From contig NZ_JARKMY010000001.1 of NCBI RefSeq assembly GCF_029360725.1, positions 310,001 to 374,000 of the forward strand: a stretch of 64,000 nt of DNA, written 5' to 3'. Within the stretch, counting starts at the first letter, position 1, and every line of letters begins with the position of its first letter. A program made the position numbers and the translations under genes. This DNA is from Chryseolinea sp. H1M3-3 (GTDB lineage Bacteria > Bacteroidota > Bacteroidia > Cytophagales > Cyclobacteriaceae). The notes below the pieces were generated by a model. The model was given only the letters and a program-made list of their open reading frames with translations. It was not told the origin of the DNA and did not search any database. This document shows, one piece after another, positions 8,735 to 18,128 of the stretch.

Positions 8735-10258
8735 TTAATTAGGTGAAAATATCCCATCGCCATTCGATCCCATATATGCTCCCCAAACCGGTGGTTTTCT
8801 CATTTTTATCGGCGTATCAATCCGTTTAATACGCATACCTAAAAATGATAACAAATCGCCGCGATTAAAATATTGGCAATGAACAATGTCAAGATACCCG
8901 TCGTCGTCAACATCTCCTAGCCATGGCGTTGTGAAAATATTTTTAAAGCCGGGAAGTTGATCTATCACCTGAAATGTATGCTGCTGAAAATGTATAGCAA
9001 TCAGCCTACTTTCCATGGTAGTCGGCGATTTACCAGCGAATCCTAATGCACAATCAAATTCATTGATACTAATAATTGCCTCGTCAATACCATCATCATT
9101 AATATCATAAACGACTGGCGAAGAAAATCCTGTGCAACCCATGGAATCCAGGTACGCGACCTTCCCGGTATTTCCATCGATCATTATTTGCAGCGAACCT
9201 GTACTATTGGGCCAAAGGCCTTTGCTGACAAAGGTGAAAAAATCAGGGATATCATCCGCTGTAAAAAAACCAACTGCAAAACTGTTACTACATTCGGTGT
9301 TATCTATTTTTCTTTGCCAACGAACACTATGCGTCTTCCCATCAATAGCAAAAGCTGTACTTCCGTGAGAGATTGCAATGATGTCCAAATACCCATCTTT
9401 AGAAATATCTGCTAATGACGGCGGCGCAATAAATCCATGCCCCGTTTCGGAAGCAATTACTTTAGCATTCGATAATTTTTTAGCCATTAAATCGGAAAGC
9501 TTTGCAACGTATAGATTACCTGAAATGGTCTCGCCACCAGTTCCAAAGAGAATCGACAATTCTTTTTCTTCGGGTTTGGAAAAACACAGCGGCGACATGT
9601 ACGATTCTCGACCATCAGGCATGGTATCCGCAGCCAATATATTTCCATTCTTGGCGTCAAAAACCATAAGCACACCGGGAAAGCGATTAACCTCGGAATT
9701 AGGATTAGCTTTGGAGTTTCCTCCATTTACTGTTAAAAGTTCGTGTAACCCATCTCCATTTTGATCGGGTATTAAAACGCTATTATTAAAATTAAACCGG
9801 GCATGTTTTAAAAGGGAATCCGTTTGATGAGCATAATGATACTCCCAAAGGATTTTTCCGGTCTTTCCATCCAATGCTTTGAAGTGTGGTGAGCGTCCGC
9901 CAATAAATACATCCTTAATACCATCATTGGTAACGTCATATAACGTTGCAGCACCATACACTTGGTCAGGTGCTTCCTGATTCCACAACAGCTCACCCGT
10001 TTTCCCATCTATCGCTATCACGCCATACTCACTATGCTGATATTCATTCGCCCCCGCTCCCATGACAATATCCAAAATGCCGTCTTGATTTAAATCAGCG
10101 GCTCGTGGAGAAGATTGCGATCCTATTCTGTACAAGTTCTTGTCCCATATCATTTCACTTTTAGTCTTTCGTGTACAGGAAAACAGCAGCGAAAAAAAAA
10201 CCAGGGGGCCTAGCTTGACAAAGATATGGGTCATTACAACTGAACGCATTGAATACAA
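8735..10258 (-). CDS. VCBS/FG-GAP and PQQ-like beta-propeller lipoprotein, paralogue A
   Basis: Exported 507-residue beta-propeller protein. The N-terminus is a lipoprotein signal ending LLFSC (cysteine at about 28). Starts at 10249 or 10234 (MTHIFVK) are also possible, and the last gives the most normal signal length. Six calcium-type D.N.DG..D loops (for example DLNQDGILDIV, DVTNDGIKDVF, DVDDDGYLDIV) alternate with IDGKTG..LW strands typical of PQQ-like propellers. No catalytic motif is seen, so binding or scaffolding at the surface is the best guess. It is the last gene of a minus-strand operon after the Ig-like protein (33-bp gap). It is clearly paralogous to the protein at 16620-18128, and the two share the C-terminal WG.YMGS..DG motif. 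Confidence 0.82.
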   Translation of the reverse strand: MYSMRSVVMTHIFVKLGPLVFFSLLFSCTRKTKSEMIWDKNLYRIGSQSSPRAADLNQDGILDIVMGAGANEYQHSEYGVIAIDGKTGELLWNQEAPDQVYGAATLYDVTNDGIKDVFIGGRSPHFKALDGKTGKILWEYHYAHQTDSLLKHARFNFNNSVLIPDQNGDGLHELLTVNGGNSKANPNSEVNRFPGVLMVFDAKNGNILAADTMPDGRESYMSPLCFSKPEEKELSILFGTGGETISGNLYVAKLSDLMAKKLSNAKVIASETGHGFIAPPSLADISKDGYLDIIAISHGSTAFAIDGKTHSVRWQRKIDNTECSNSFAVGFFTADDIPDFFTFVSKGLWPNSTGSLQIMIDGNTGKVAYLDSMGCTGFSSPVVYDINDDGIDEAIISINEFDCALGFAGKSPTTMESRLIAIHFQQHTFQVIDQLPGFKNIFTTPWLGDVDDDGYLDIVHCQYFNRGDLLSFLGMRIKRIDTPIKMRKPPVWGAYMGSNGDGIFSPN

Positions 10259-10291
10259 CCGTAATGTATTACAAAGCTGGTTAACTTTTTA

Positions 10292-11398
10292 TTATTGAAT
10301 CTGAAATTCTTTCACGAAACCTTGTTGCCCGCGCAGGTTATTTTCGCTTGCTACAGACTTACCGCTGACATCCTGATCGAACGGACGGTTTAGATTATTT
10401 CCAGCGAGGTCCTCTAATCTGCTTTCTACGTTTAATAAAAAGCTGCCCCTTGACCAGGATTTGTTTGGGATAAACTTCACGACACGTTCCTCATCATTAA
10501 TTTCAATAACGCCCGAAACACGGCCGCCTTTTGCTTCGTGGATAGTGATGCCTTCTTTAAGCAAAAAGTAATCTAACGCATGAGGGAGTATGATGCTAAG
10601 TGGTTGTTTCCCTCCGGCAGAAGGAATATTTATTCTCCACGCGGAAGGGTCCGGCAAAACTTCGTCACGGTGAGTCGTTATAAAAGTCTTTGTGTAATTT
10701 TTTAAAAGTGACGCGCCATTTTTACTTTTCAAGGATTGGTTTACGTGTAGCGTATATTTCTCATTGGCTTTGAGTGGCGTGCCTAGTTCCTTATTCGGTA
10801 TCAGCTCTCTTTTAATTCTTCCAGGATCTAACCATAGCGTCAGTACTGTTCCCTCGGAGTTCCACAATTCTGGCTGAAGGTCAAGAAATGTTCCCTGCAT
10901 TGTATCGCCATCTGAACGTAATAATATGATATGGCTGAGTGAACTGCTTTCTACCATGGGCTCCGTAAACTCGAAATACATCTTCAATAAATTTTCAGGT
11001 AGCGTATCTTGCGATGGATAGATGGCAAGAAGTTTAGGTATCGCAGCATCGCCTACCGGGACTTCCATTTCTAAAAAAAGCTTATCGTCCAACAGTACTT
11101 CATAGCGTAAGCCGCGAGTGAAGGGAACGACAGGCTCGAAGATTATTTTTCGTTCTTCGATTCTAAAATCACCTAAGATCGGAATCCTTTCGCCTGTTTT
11201 GATGAGTTGGACTTTCACACGCGAAGACACTTCATTGTCGTCGAGCCTCATGCCGACGATTTCCACAGCAACGGCTTTATCGTCTTTTGTAACAACGGTT
11301 ACAAATCTTTCTTCGTCACCCTTCCGACAACAAACACAAAGTATGAATGCAGCCAAAACTAAAAAGCTGATCCGAAAAATTTGAATTAAGTTTTTCAT
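10292..11398 (-). CDS. Ig-like (SbsA/Big_5-type) lipoprotein
   Basis: The longest frame opens at 11527, but that would overlap the upstream gene by about 100 bp. The ATG at 11398 starts MKNLIQIFRISFLVLAAF and gives a normal lipoprotein signal ending CVCC, so I choose it (368 residues). The body looks all-beta and contains P....TLPENLLKMYFEFTEPM, the hallmark of bacterial Ig-like domains that begin with a 'positive values of p/extreme' strand, then a second module near the C-terminus (VIEINDEERVVKFIPN, SRLEDLAGNNLNRPF). It probably acts as a surface or periplasmic binding or spacer protein. It lies 25 bp after the previous gene and 33 bp before the VCBS lipoprotein. Confidence 0.72.
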   Translation of the reverse strand: MKNLIQIFRISFLVLAAFILCVCCRKGDEERFVTVVTKDDKAVAVEIVGMRLDDNEVSSRVKVQLIKTGERIPILGDFRIEERKIIFEPVVPFTRGLRYEVLLDDKLFLEMEVPVGDAAIPKLLAIYPSQDTLPENLLKMYFEFTEPMVESSSLSHIILLRSDGDTMQGTFLDLQPELWNSEGTVLTLWLDPGRIKRELIPNKELGTPLKANEKYTLHVNQSLKSKNGASLLKNYTKTFITTHRDEVLPDPSAWRINIPSAGGKQPLSIILPHALDYFLLKEGITIHEAKGGRVSGVIEINDEERVVKFIPNKSWSRGSFLLNVESRLEDLAGNNLNRPFDQDVSGKSVASENNLRGQQGFVKEFQIQ

Positions 11399-11423
11399 CA
11401 ATTTCGGATCAGCCTGCTTGCTA

Positions 11424-12536
11424 TTATAACATCCAGTCCCCGGGCGTGTACAAATCCAAATCTCCGTTAGGCTTTCGCTGTAACAATACAAATTTAGTTT
11501 CGTCAAGCTTATCCAATTGCAAAACATTTACAACGGGTAACGACACAAAATGAACGCCAGCGGTTCCAAAACTTTCTTCAACTGGTGTCGTTAGGCTACC
11601 TTGGAATTCTTCAATGGTTTTATATTTTACCTTGAATATTGGCCTTGAAGAATTAGACATCAGCAAAACAGATTCTCCGTTTTTGTTCATGGTGATCATG
11701 TCCAACGGAGAATTACCAGCCCCCATTTCTGCTATCGTTCTTCCTTTTACGTGTGTGCCTGGTTTTAAATCTTCCAAGGGAAACAGAACAAGTGGTGTAC
11801 AGGTGAAGCTGGCTATCAAATATTTTTTGCCATTGATCTCGGAAGCAGTAAAAGTGCGAATCGGTGCATAAGTTTCGTATTTCTTATGTGCAGCATGATA
11901 AATTTCCAGAGAAGATTGATCTTGCTTGTTTGTAAAAGGAAACGGGATGCTTCTAAAAGTAGAACTGAATTCCTGGTTTGAAAGTCCACTAACCAAGACT
12001 TTTCCATCATAGAACCCAATGTCGGAAATTGCTAAAGGCCGGATTGGTCTTCCACGTTGGTCTTTATCTTCTTCACCTGGAACATTTGTTAAGGCAACTT
12101 GAGAAAAGTTTACATCCTTCAAATTAACCGACTCGATCTTTTCACCGTTAACTTTTAACAAGGCAGCGGTACCATCATTAAGCTGCACCGCACAGTAAAT
12201 TTTCTTGGATACGGGATTAACAACCAAGTCTTGAATCGATACATTTTTTACCTCTGTCCCCAACGCTGCGGCAATTTTTTGGTCGAATTGTTTTACCTCA
12301 ACTGCTTCTGCCTTGTCTACTTTCTGGTTATCTTTTGTATCCACTGCAAAAACAGTAGCGCTTTTAGAATCGCCGATAAATAAAATTCCATCGGGACCAA
12401 AGGTTAAAGCGCTGATTGACTTGATCTCGGGAGCGCCGTTAACAAAGCCTTCGCGAACGCCCGCGTGGCGGTTTGTGCTAGCCAGAATGATTGTTCCAGC
12501 TACCGCAAGGGAGAGGAAGATGTAGATTTTTTTCAT
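11424..12536 (-). CDS. Exported beta-propeller-like protein of unknown function
   Basis: Secreted protein of 370 residues that heads the three-gene operon. A signal-anchor-like N-terminus (MKKIYIFLSLAVAGTIILA) is followed by repeated strand motifs such as ISALTFGPDGILFIGDSKSA, LVVNPVSKKIYCAVQ and ISDIGFYDGKVLVSGLSN, which resemble the blades of NHL/SMP-30 or YVTN propellers. No metal ligands or catalytic residues stand out. The context (Ig-like and VCBS lipoproteins downstream, divergent glycosidase upstream) suggests a cell-surface or periplasmic module. A family name cannot be given from reading alone. Confidence 0.7.
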   Translation of the reverse strand: MKKIYIFLSLAVAGTIILASTNRHAGVREGFVNGAPEIKSISALTFGPDGILFIGDSKSATVFAVDTKDNQKVDKAEAVEVKQFDQKIAAALGTEVKNVSIQDLVVNPVSKKIYCAVQLNDGTAALLKVNGEKIESVNLKDVNFSQVALTNVPGEEDKDQRGRPIRPLAISDIGFYDGKVLVSGLSNQEFSSTFRSIPFPFTNKQDQSSLEIYHAAHKKYETYAPIRTFTASEINGKKYLIASFTCTPLVLFPLEDLKPGTHVKGRTIAEMGAGNSPLDMITMNKNGESVLLMSNSSRPIFKVKYKTIEEFQGSLTTPVEESFGTAGVHFVSLPVVNVLQLDKLDETKFVLLQRKPNGDLDLYTPGDWML

Positions 12537-12616
12537 AGTTGTTTGATTAACATGATCAGTTAACGAGTATCTATTAAATGTAAAAAATTACTGGTGCACT
12601 TCCATTAAAAGTTATT

Positions 12617-12664
12617 CGAGCGGGTGATTTATAACTGCAAAGGAAGATAGCACGAGCGGGTGAT
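12617..12664. repeat. Direct repeat in a divergent promoter region
   Basis: CGAGCGGGTGAT occurs twice, at 12617-12628 and 12653-12664, 36 bp apart. Both copies are followed by a looser A-rich match (AACTGCAAA and GACTGTAAA). The pair lies in the 206-bp gap between the divergent operon start at 12536 and the glycosidase start at 12743. That is a natural place for a shared regulator site. Confidence 0.4.
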
Positions 12665-12742
12665 CGCCATGACTGTAAATTACGGCACGCGATTTCCGGG
12701 AAGTATGTATATTAATGCCTTCCAGATGTAGAACCATCCAAC

Positions 12743-14857
12743 ATGAAACGGACCAGCAGCCTAATTTTTCTTTTACTTTTTGCTCACATCCTTGCAGCAC
12801 AGGTGATGCTCGATTATCCTAAAACAATTCGCGGTATTGAACTCGCCATGACCAAGGTTAAAAAAGCGCTGCATGATAGTAAATATCAACTTGTTGAAAG
12901 CCCTAAAAAGCCAGGAGGCTACATAATCAAAGTTATCGTTGAACAAAACAAAAATATCGGACCTGAGGGATATCGGCTAGAGACTAAAGACAATCAAATA
13001 ACAATTAGTGCCAGCGATGCTTCCGGCGCACGATACGGATCACTTGCTTTTGCTGAGCAGCTCGAAAACAAAAAAGAGCTGCGCAAAATAACATCACAGG
13101 CTGTCAATCCCACCTTTGCGGTCAGAACCATCAAATTCAATTTACCATGGGAGCCCTACCGCGAAAGCAGAAGCATGGAGTATCACCTGAGTACTTGCCG
13201 CGATTTGAATTTTTGGGAAAGCTATTTAAACATGATGTTTGAAAATCGTTTCAATGTTTTAGCCCTTTACAACATGCATCCCTTTCCATACATGGTGAAG
13301 TTGGCCAATTATCCGGAAGCGTGTCCGTTCAGCGATAAAGAAATGGACGACTGGAAAACCTTTTGGAAAAATTTATTCCGAATGGCAAAAGACCGCGGCA
13401 TAGACGTCTACATTGTAAACTGGAATATTGTTGTACCGAAGGCATTTGCTGAAAAACACAATGTACCTCAGTTGAACGACACGTCGGCTATAACAAAGGA
13501 ATATACACATGAATCTGTTCTTCAAGTCATCAATGAATATGAGGAACTGGGTGGCATTGGTGTGACGCTGGCAGACTGGATGAACAACATGGATGCAGCA
13601 CAACGGGAAGACTGGATTGAAGACACGTTCGTTAAGGCAATGCATCGCGCGAAACGCAAAACCAAATTTATGCATCGTGCGGTATTATCAGGTTCACCAG
13701 TTGAGATGCGAAGGGTAATAGATGCAGCAAAATTGCCTGACCCGGTTCTAGTCGAGGTAAAGTTTAACTGGTCGCATGGCCACTCAACACCTTATCTTGC
13801 TTTAACCCATGATAACACAACGGGCACTATAGACAAAGGATTCTGGTCGCCAGAACCAAAAAATTATAAAATTCAATGGATGGTTCGAAATGAGGATTTC
13901 TGGATACTTCGCTGGGGTGAACCGGATTTTATTCGAAAGCATATTGAGGTAAACGCAAAATCTTATGTAGACGGGTATCACATCGGTTCGGAAGGATATA
14001 TTCCGGCATTTGATTATTTTACAAAAACAGAAATCGGAAAAACATGGCATTATGCCTTTGAAAGACAATGGTTGTTTTACCAAATGTGGGGCCGCCTGCT
14101 TTATGACAAGCATACACCCGATGACATCTTCGAATCAACTTTCAATAGAAAATATAATTTCAGCGATGGGAAAAAATTATTAGACGCCTTTCGCCTTGTT
14201 AGTCGTATGCCGTTGAGACTCGCCTCATTTTTCGCTTCCACCTGGGACTATACCTTGTACTCGGAGGGCTTTCTTTCGCCTCGTTTACCCGCAGGCGACT
14301 ACGGGTCTGATGACGGTCATTCCCTCTTCATTTCTATTGATGAGCTTATTGATCGTAAAGCGCTTGATCCCCATTACCTTTCTATCAAAGACTATGCTCA
14401 ACACATCACGCAAATGAAAAAAATTCCCGCTGAAAAAACCGATCCGATAACACTTGCCCAGGAGTTGGCAGGCAATGCAGACAGTGCCGGGGTCTTACTG
14501 AAATCATTAAGGACGTTACAAAATAATTTTAATAGCGAGTACAGGCAGGAGTTAGATGATATCGAGACGTGGGCATTGCTCAGTCAATATTTTGCAACAA
14601 AACTTAGGGCGGGCGTTTCGCTTCAACTTTACAGGACATCTGGAAAAAATAAAGACAAAGAAACAGCAATCGAATATCTTGAAACCTGCTTAAAAATCTG
14701 GAAAAATATTTCAGAATTAACGGACCGGAACTACTACGAAGTTCCATACTTCAAATCAAATGTTAAGGAAGACAATCCCGAGATCGACAGCTTCTCTTGG
14801 AAAAAATATTTACCGGAGGTCGAACGGGATATTCAAATTGCCCGGCAAAGTTACTAA
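12743..14857 (+). CDS. Putative secreted glycoside hydrolase (GH20b/GH67-like N-terminal domain)
   Basis: Exported protein of 704 residues with a signal peptide ending at ILAAQ. Residues of about 55-105 resemble the GH20b/alpha-glucuronidase N-terminal domain (GPEGYRLETKDNQITISASDASGARYGSLAFAEQL). A TIM-barrel-like region follows (NRFNVLALYNMHPFPYMV, AKDRGIDVYIVNWN, GIGVTLADWMNNM, ILRWGEPDFI). It probably cleaves a glycan or uronic-acid-containing substrate in the periplasm or at the surface. I cannot identify the catalytic pair with certainty, so the activity is inferred from the fold. It is transcribed alone, divergently from the beta-propeller operon. Confidence 0.7.
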   Translation: MKRTSSLIFLLLFAHILAAQVMLDYPKTIRGIELAMTKVKKALHDSKYQLVESPKKPGGYIIKVIVEQNKNIGPEGYRLETKDNQITISASDASGARYGSLAFAEQLENKKELRKITSQAVNPTFAVRTIKFNLPWEPYRESRSMEYHLSTCRDLNFWESYLNMMFENRFNVLALYNMHPFPYMVKLANYPEACPFSDKEMDDWKTFWKNLFRMAKDRGIDVYIVNWNIVVPKAFAEKHNVPQLNDTSAITKEYTHESVLQVINEYEELGGIGVTLADWMNNMDAAQREDWIEDTFVKAMHRAKRKTKFMHRAVLSGSPVEMRRVIDAAKLPDPVLVEVKFNWSHGHSTPYLALTHDNTTGTIDKGFWSPEPKNYKIQWMVRNEDFWILRWGEPDFIRKHIEVNAKSYVDGYHIGSEGYIPAFDYFTKTEIGKTWHYAFERQWLFYQMWGRLLYDKHTPDDIFESTFNRKYNFSDGKKLLDAFRLVSRMPLRLASFFASTWDYTLYSEGFLSPRLPAGDYGSDDGHSLFISIDELIDRKALDPHYLSIKDYAQHITQMKKIPAEKTDPITLAQELAGNADSAGVLLKSLRTLQNNFNSEYRQELDDIETWALLSQYFATKLRAGVSLQLYRTSGKNKDKETAIEYLETCLKIWKNISELTDRNYYEVPYFKSNVKEDNPEIDSFSWKKYLPEVERDIQIARQSY

Positions 14858-14891
14858 TGCCCGCAGCTTCGTTGAGGTAACAGCAGGAGAA

Positions 14892-15600
14892 TCATTGCTT
14901 TTTTTTCAAGTCCGCATTTAATTGATTGCAAAAAGTTGTTAGTCTGATTAAATCTTCCTTCGATTGAAAATTAACACGATACTTATTTAAATATTCTTTG
15001 ATTTTGTCATTGTGCCCGCTGAACAATTTCAAGATATTATTGCTAGTTGCTTTATGTATTGTATTATTTAAATCAATAAAAAAGAAAGTCTGACCAAGTT
15101 TGTAAAGGCGGTCATACTGTAATACTAGACCTCGCGTGTCCGTACCCGTACCAGCAGTCGTTCTTGCCCCGTTACTGAATTCTATTTTTTCAAGATCAAA
15201 AGTATTTTTTACTGCCAATGATACCGGTAATTCCAGAACAACTTCATAATAACCGGTTTTATAGTCATGAAAAAATGTCACATCCCCTACGTTTACCAAT
15301 TTAATTTCACGGGTATTTGTTATGCTCATCGTGTCGCCTGAAGCGGCGATATAATGCATACTTTCAAAATAAATATTGTCAATTTAAATTAAGGATATGG
15401 TCGAGTTCAAAGTTGCTGGTATAGATGATTTTCCCTTTTTCAAAAACAGGAAACCGATAGATACTGTCGCACCATGAAACCCCGGATACGTTTTCGAATG
15501 CTGGCAATTTAAGAAATGTATCTTGTGCAATGGCAAAAGGAAAATCCATCGCAAGACATAATAATAAAATAATGGATCTTTTTAAATATCTAAGCGTCAT
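14892..15600 (-). pseudogene. Exported protein gene apparently split by a frameshift
   Basis: Two adjoining minus-strand frames read as one protein. The upstream part (15600-15379, start MTLRYLKRSIILLLC with signal peptide ending FAIAQ) contains FP.FEKGKIIYTSNFE and ends ILNLN-stop. The downstream frame, open from 15374, continues DNIYFESMHYIAASGDTMSI and runs to 14892. Joining them by removing one base near 15379-15381 restores a protein of about 235 residues with the order signal peptide, G.V...NF..D..LN.N, M.Y....GDT. That order is recurrent in small Bacteroidota exported proteins (family memory, not searched). It may be a real pseudogene or a sequencing error. It is the last member of the minus-strand operon, 61 bp after the isomerase-like gene. 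Confidence 0.6.
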
Positions 15601-15661
15601 ACGACTTATCCTTTGAATACCTAGTTTAATGACAAACCCTTTCGAGCTCCTACAACATCCG

Positions 15662-16564
15662 TTAATAGGTCGCGACGGCTTCCTTCTCGCCCATGGTCTC
15701 AAGTAACCCTTTTAATCCATTCAAATTTCTTTCAAGAACCACCTTAGCATCCTCGGTCTCAATATGACAGATGATTCCAACGGAACCATTGTACCCCGAT
15801 GCTTTTAGAATTTTCAACATGTCAAGCTCTTCATTTCCTTCACCTATCGTAAGAATTTTTGGCCCCGCTACTTTCATCCCATTCAGGTTTACTGTATTTA
15901 AGTACGGCAACATTCTAGTAAGCAATTCTGGAAACTCTTTTACCTGCAAATGGGCATGATGAAAATTATAAACAATTCCAACGCCGTTCCCTCCCATTTT
16001 TTCAATGATTCTGACTTGGTTTATTGGTTCACCAAACCAATCGCCGTGGTTATATAAACTTACTGTGCACCCTAACTCCTTCGCACGATTATGAATATAA
16101 TTCACAGATGCGACCGCCTTTTCTAATTTTTGTTCATCCGAAAGTCCTTCAAAATGTTTGTTGCTAAAACCTAACCAAAGATCTGTCCGCACATTATTTT
16201 GTTTGATGATGTTGAGCAGTTGCTCGTTGTCGTCATCTAGTATTTTGCCGGTATCACTGTCAATCCACATCCATACAGATTTGAGTTTGATTTCATGTTT
16301 CTTCAGTTCCTTAATTTCATCGGCGAAAGTGTCAAGATGCTGAGGTCGCCAATCGTAGGCAAACTGTTTAAAACCCAATTCTTTTAACATATCCGCCCTT
16401 TCCTTCGGCGTACGTTGCACGCTGTCAAAAGGAACTACGCACCATGCAACCAAGTTTTCCTTTGCAAATAGATTCTCGTTTTGCAAGCCCGTCTTTTGAG
16501 TTGCACAGGAAGCAAGTATCAGGACGATTACTATCCTTATAAAACTTTTAAAGAAAATTTTCAT
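15662..16564 (-). CDS. Sugar phosphate isomerase/epimerase-like TIM-barrel lipoprotein
   Basis: Xylose-isomerase-like TIM-barrel protein of 300 residues. The ATG at 16564 (MKIFFKSFIRIVIVLILASC) gives a lipobox. The longest frame from 16600 adds an implausible leader. Barrel motifs include RADMLKELGFKQFAYDWR, KLKSVWMWID, LGCTVSLYNHGDW, VGIVYNFHHAH and GYNGSVGIICHIE, with Glu, His and Asp residues placed as in the metal-binding AP_endonuc_2 family. Most relatives act on sugars or sugar phosphates in the cytosol, whereas this one is exported. It sits between the VCBS paralogue and the split gene in an operon. Confidence 0.78.
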   Translation of the reverse strand: MKIFFKSFIRIVIVLILASCATQKTGLQNENLFAKENLVAWCVVPFDSVQRTPKERADMLKELGFKQFAYDWRPQHLDTFADEIKELKKHEIKLKSVWMWIDSDTGKILDDDNEQLLNIIKQNNVRTDLWLGFSNKHFEGLSDEQKLEKAVASVNYIHNRAKELGCTVSLYNHGDWFGEPINQVRIIEKMGGNGVGIVYNFHHAHLQVKEFPELLTRMLPYLNTVNLNGMKVAGPKILTIGEGNEELDMLKILKASGYNGSVGIICHIETEDAKVVLERNLNGLKGLLETMGEKEAVATY

Positions 16565-16619
16565 GGTGTGTTTAGAATATGGGTAAGATACAAAACACAT
16601 TTAAGTTTCACTCTTTTCG

Positions 16620-18128
16620 TTATCGAATATCATCTTCCTTGTGATATACACCATCATAATAACTTCCCATATAGGATCCCCAATTGATCTTCTTTTTAAT
16701 CGGAACATGCGTTGAAATCCGGTGAATTTGCATCCCATCAAATGTGTATGATTTTCGGAGGTTTGTGCCATGACAATAAACGATGTCTAAAAAGCCATCA
16801 CTATCCATATCTCCAATCCACGGTGTGGTCGAAATATTTCCTCCCTTCTGGGTACCTGTAAATTGATTAACCTTGTTTGTTTTGAAATTAACACTCACAA
16901 GCATGTTGTTCAGTGTTCTTCGATTATAGTCATCATAAATATGAATATTAACACTCAACAATGCTTCATCTCTGCCATCGCCATCTAAATCAACAACCAC
17001 CGGGGTACTGGTCTGATAGAACCCTAAAGAGTCCATAAATTCCGTTTTCCCCGTTGCGCCATTTACCATCAGTTGCCGGCTCCACTCCAATTTGGGCCAG
17101 ACTCCCAACGCATACGACACAAAGAAATCAGGGATACTATCAGCAGTGAAAAACCCAGGTGCTATAGAACTATAGGCTTCGGTATTGGGAATCTTAACAG
17201 ACCAAATAGACTTATACGTGCTTCCATCAAAGGCGATCAATTTTCCCTCCACCGCATTGGCAACAATGTCTGGTAAATTGTCGCGGTTAATGTCGATCCA
17301 AATTGCTGGCGCGATGTATCCATTTTTCTGACTGCTATCCAGCAAGACAGCATCCGAAATATCACCTTTCAAAACTGCAGAAAGCTTCGTGACGTACAGA
17401 TGCCCTCCAACGGTTTCGCCACCTGTTCCAAAAATTATATTATAGTCGTCCCCCGCCGGAATAGCAGACACTGACATGTAGATTTCACACTTATCAGGTG
17501 AACTTGCTTGCGCTATCAACTTTCCATCCTTCGCACTGACAACCACCAGATGCCCAGGCGGCCGATCTTTGGTTTCATGCGGCGCTGCCCAGACATTCCC
17601 CCCGTTTGAAGTAAGAATATCGTCTACTCCATCATTGTTTTGATCCTTGATAAATTGAGCGTTATAAAAGCCCCACCATTTTTGTTTGTTAGCTTTCTTA
17701 TCAAACCTCCAAATCACTTTTCCGGTTTTTCCATTGATGGCCATAAATTCAGCAGATCTTCCATTGATAATTACGTCATTGACACCATCACCGGTCAAAT
17801 CTTTTAATGCAGCCGACCCAAAAATCTGATCTTTCGCCTTCACATGCCAAAGCATTTTTCCATTACGGCCATCTATTGCAATAACAGCGGAATCGCAGGC
17901 TTGAAATTCCTCCCGACCCGCGCCCACAATAACATCACCGACACCATCGCCAGTAACATCTGTAACGCGCGGCGAAGAAAATGTTCCAATGCCTTTATAT
18001 GTTGTGGACCATGAATTTTGAGCATGAAGATTGTCATTCGATACCATGGAAACTCCTGAAACTATAAATAGGAAAAGGGCTCTTTTTCCTAAATGGTACC
18101 ATCTTGTGCGGTAACAAGCTTGATTCAT
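16620..18128 (-). CDS. VCBS/FG-GAP and PQQ-like beta-propeller protein, paralogue B
   Basis: Exported 502-residue propeller protein and paralogue of the protein at 8735-10258. I choose the ATG at 18128 (MNQACYR), which leads into a hydrophobic stretch (ALFLFIVSGVSM) and a cleavage site near LHAQ. The frame extends ten codons further up to 18158. Six D.xDGxxD calcium loops (DVTGDGVGDVIV, DQNNDGVDDIL, DLDGDGRDEAL, DMDSDGFLDIV) alternate with IDGRNGKMLW-type strands. The C-terminus repeats WGSYMGS..DG. Unlike paralogue A it has no clear lipobox. It heads the operon with the isomerase-like and split genes. Confidence 0.82.
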   Translation of the reverse strand: MNQACYRTRWYHLGKRALFLFIVSGVSMVSNDNLHAQNSWSTTYKGIGTFSSPRVTDVTGDGVGDVIVGAGREEFQACDSAVIAIDGRNGKMLWHVKAKDQIFGSAALKDLTGDGVNDVIINGRSAEFMAINGKTGKVIWRFDKKANKQKWWGFYNAQFIKDQNNDGVDDILTSNGGNVWAAPHETKDRPPGHLVVVSAKDGKLIAQASSPDKCEIYMSVSAIPAGDDYNIIFGTGGETVGGHLYVTKLSAVLKGDISDAVLLDSSQKNGYIAPAIWIDINRDNLPDIVANAVEGKLIAFDGSTYKSIWSVKIPNTEAYSSIAPGFFTADSIPDFFVSYALGVWPKLEWSRQLMVNGATGKTEFMDSLGFYQTSTPVVVDLDGDGRDEALLSVNIHIYDDYNRRTLNNMLVSVNFKTNKVNQFTGTQKGGNISTTPWIGDMDSDGFLDIVYCHGTNLRKSYTFDGMQIHRISTHVPIKKKINWGSYMGSYYDGVYHKEDDIR

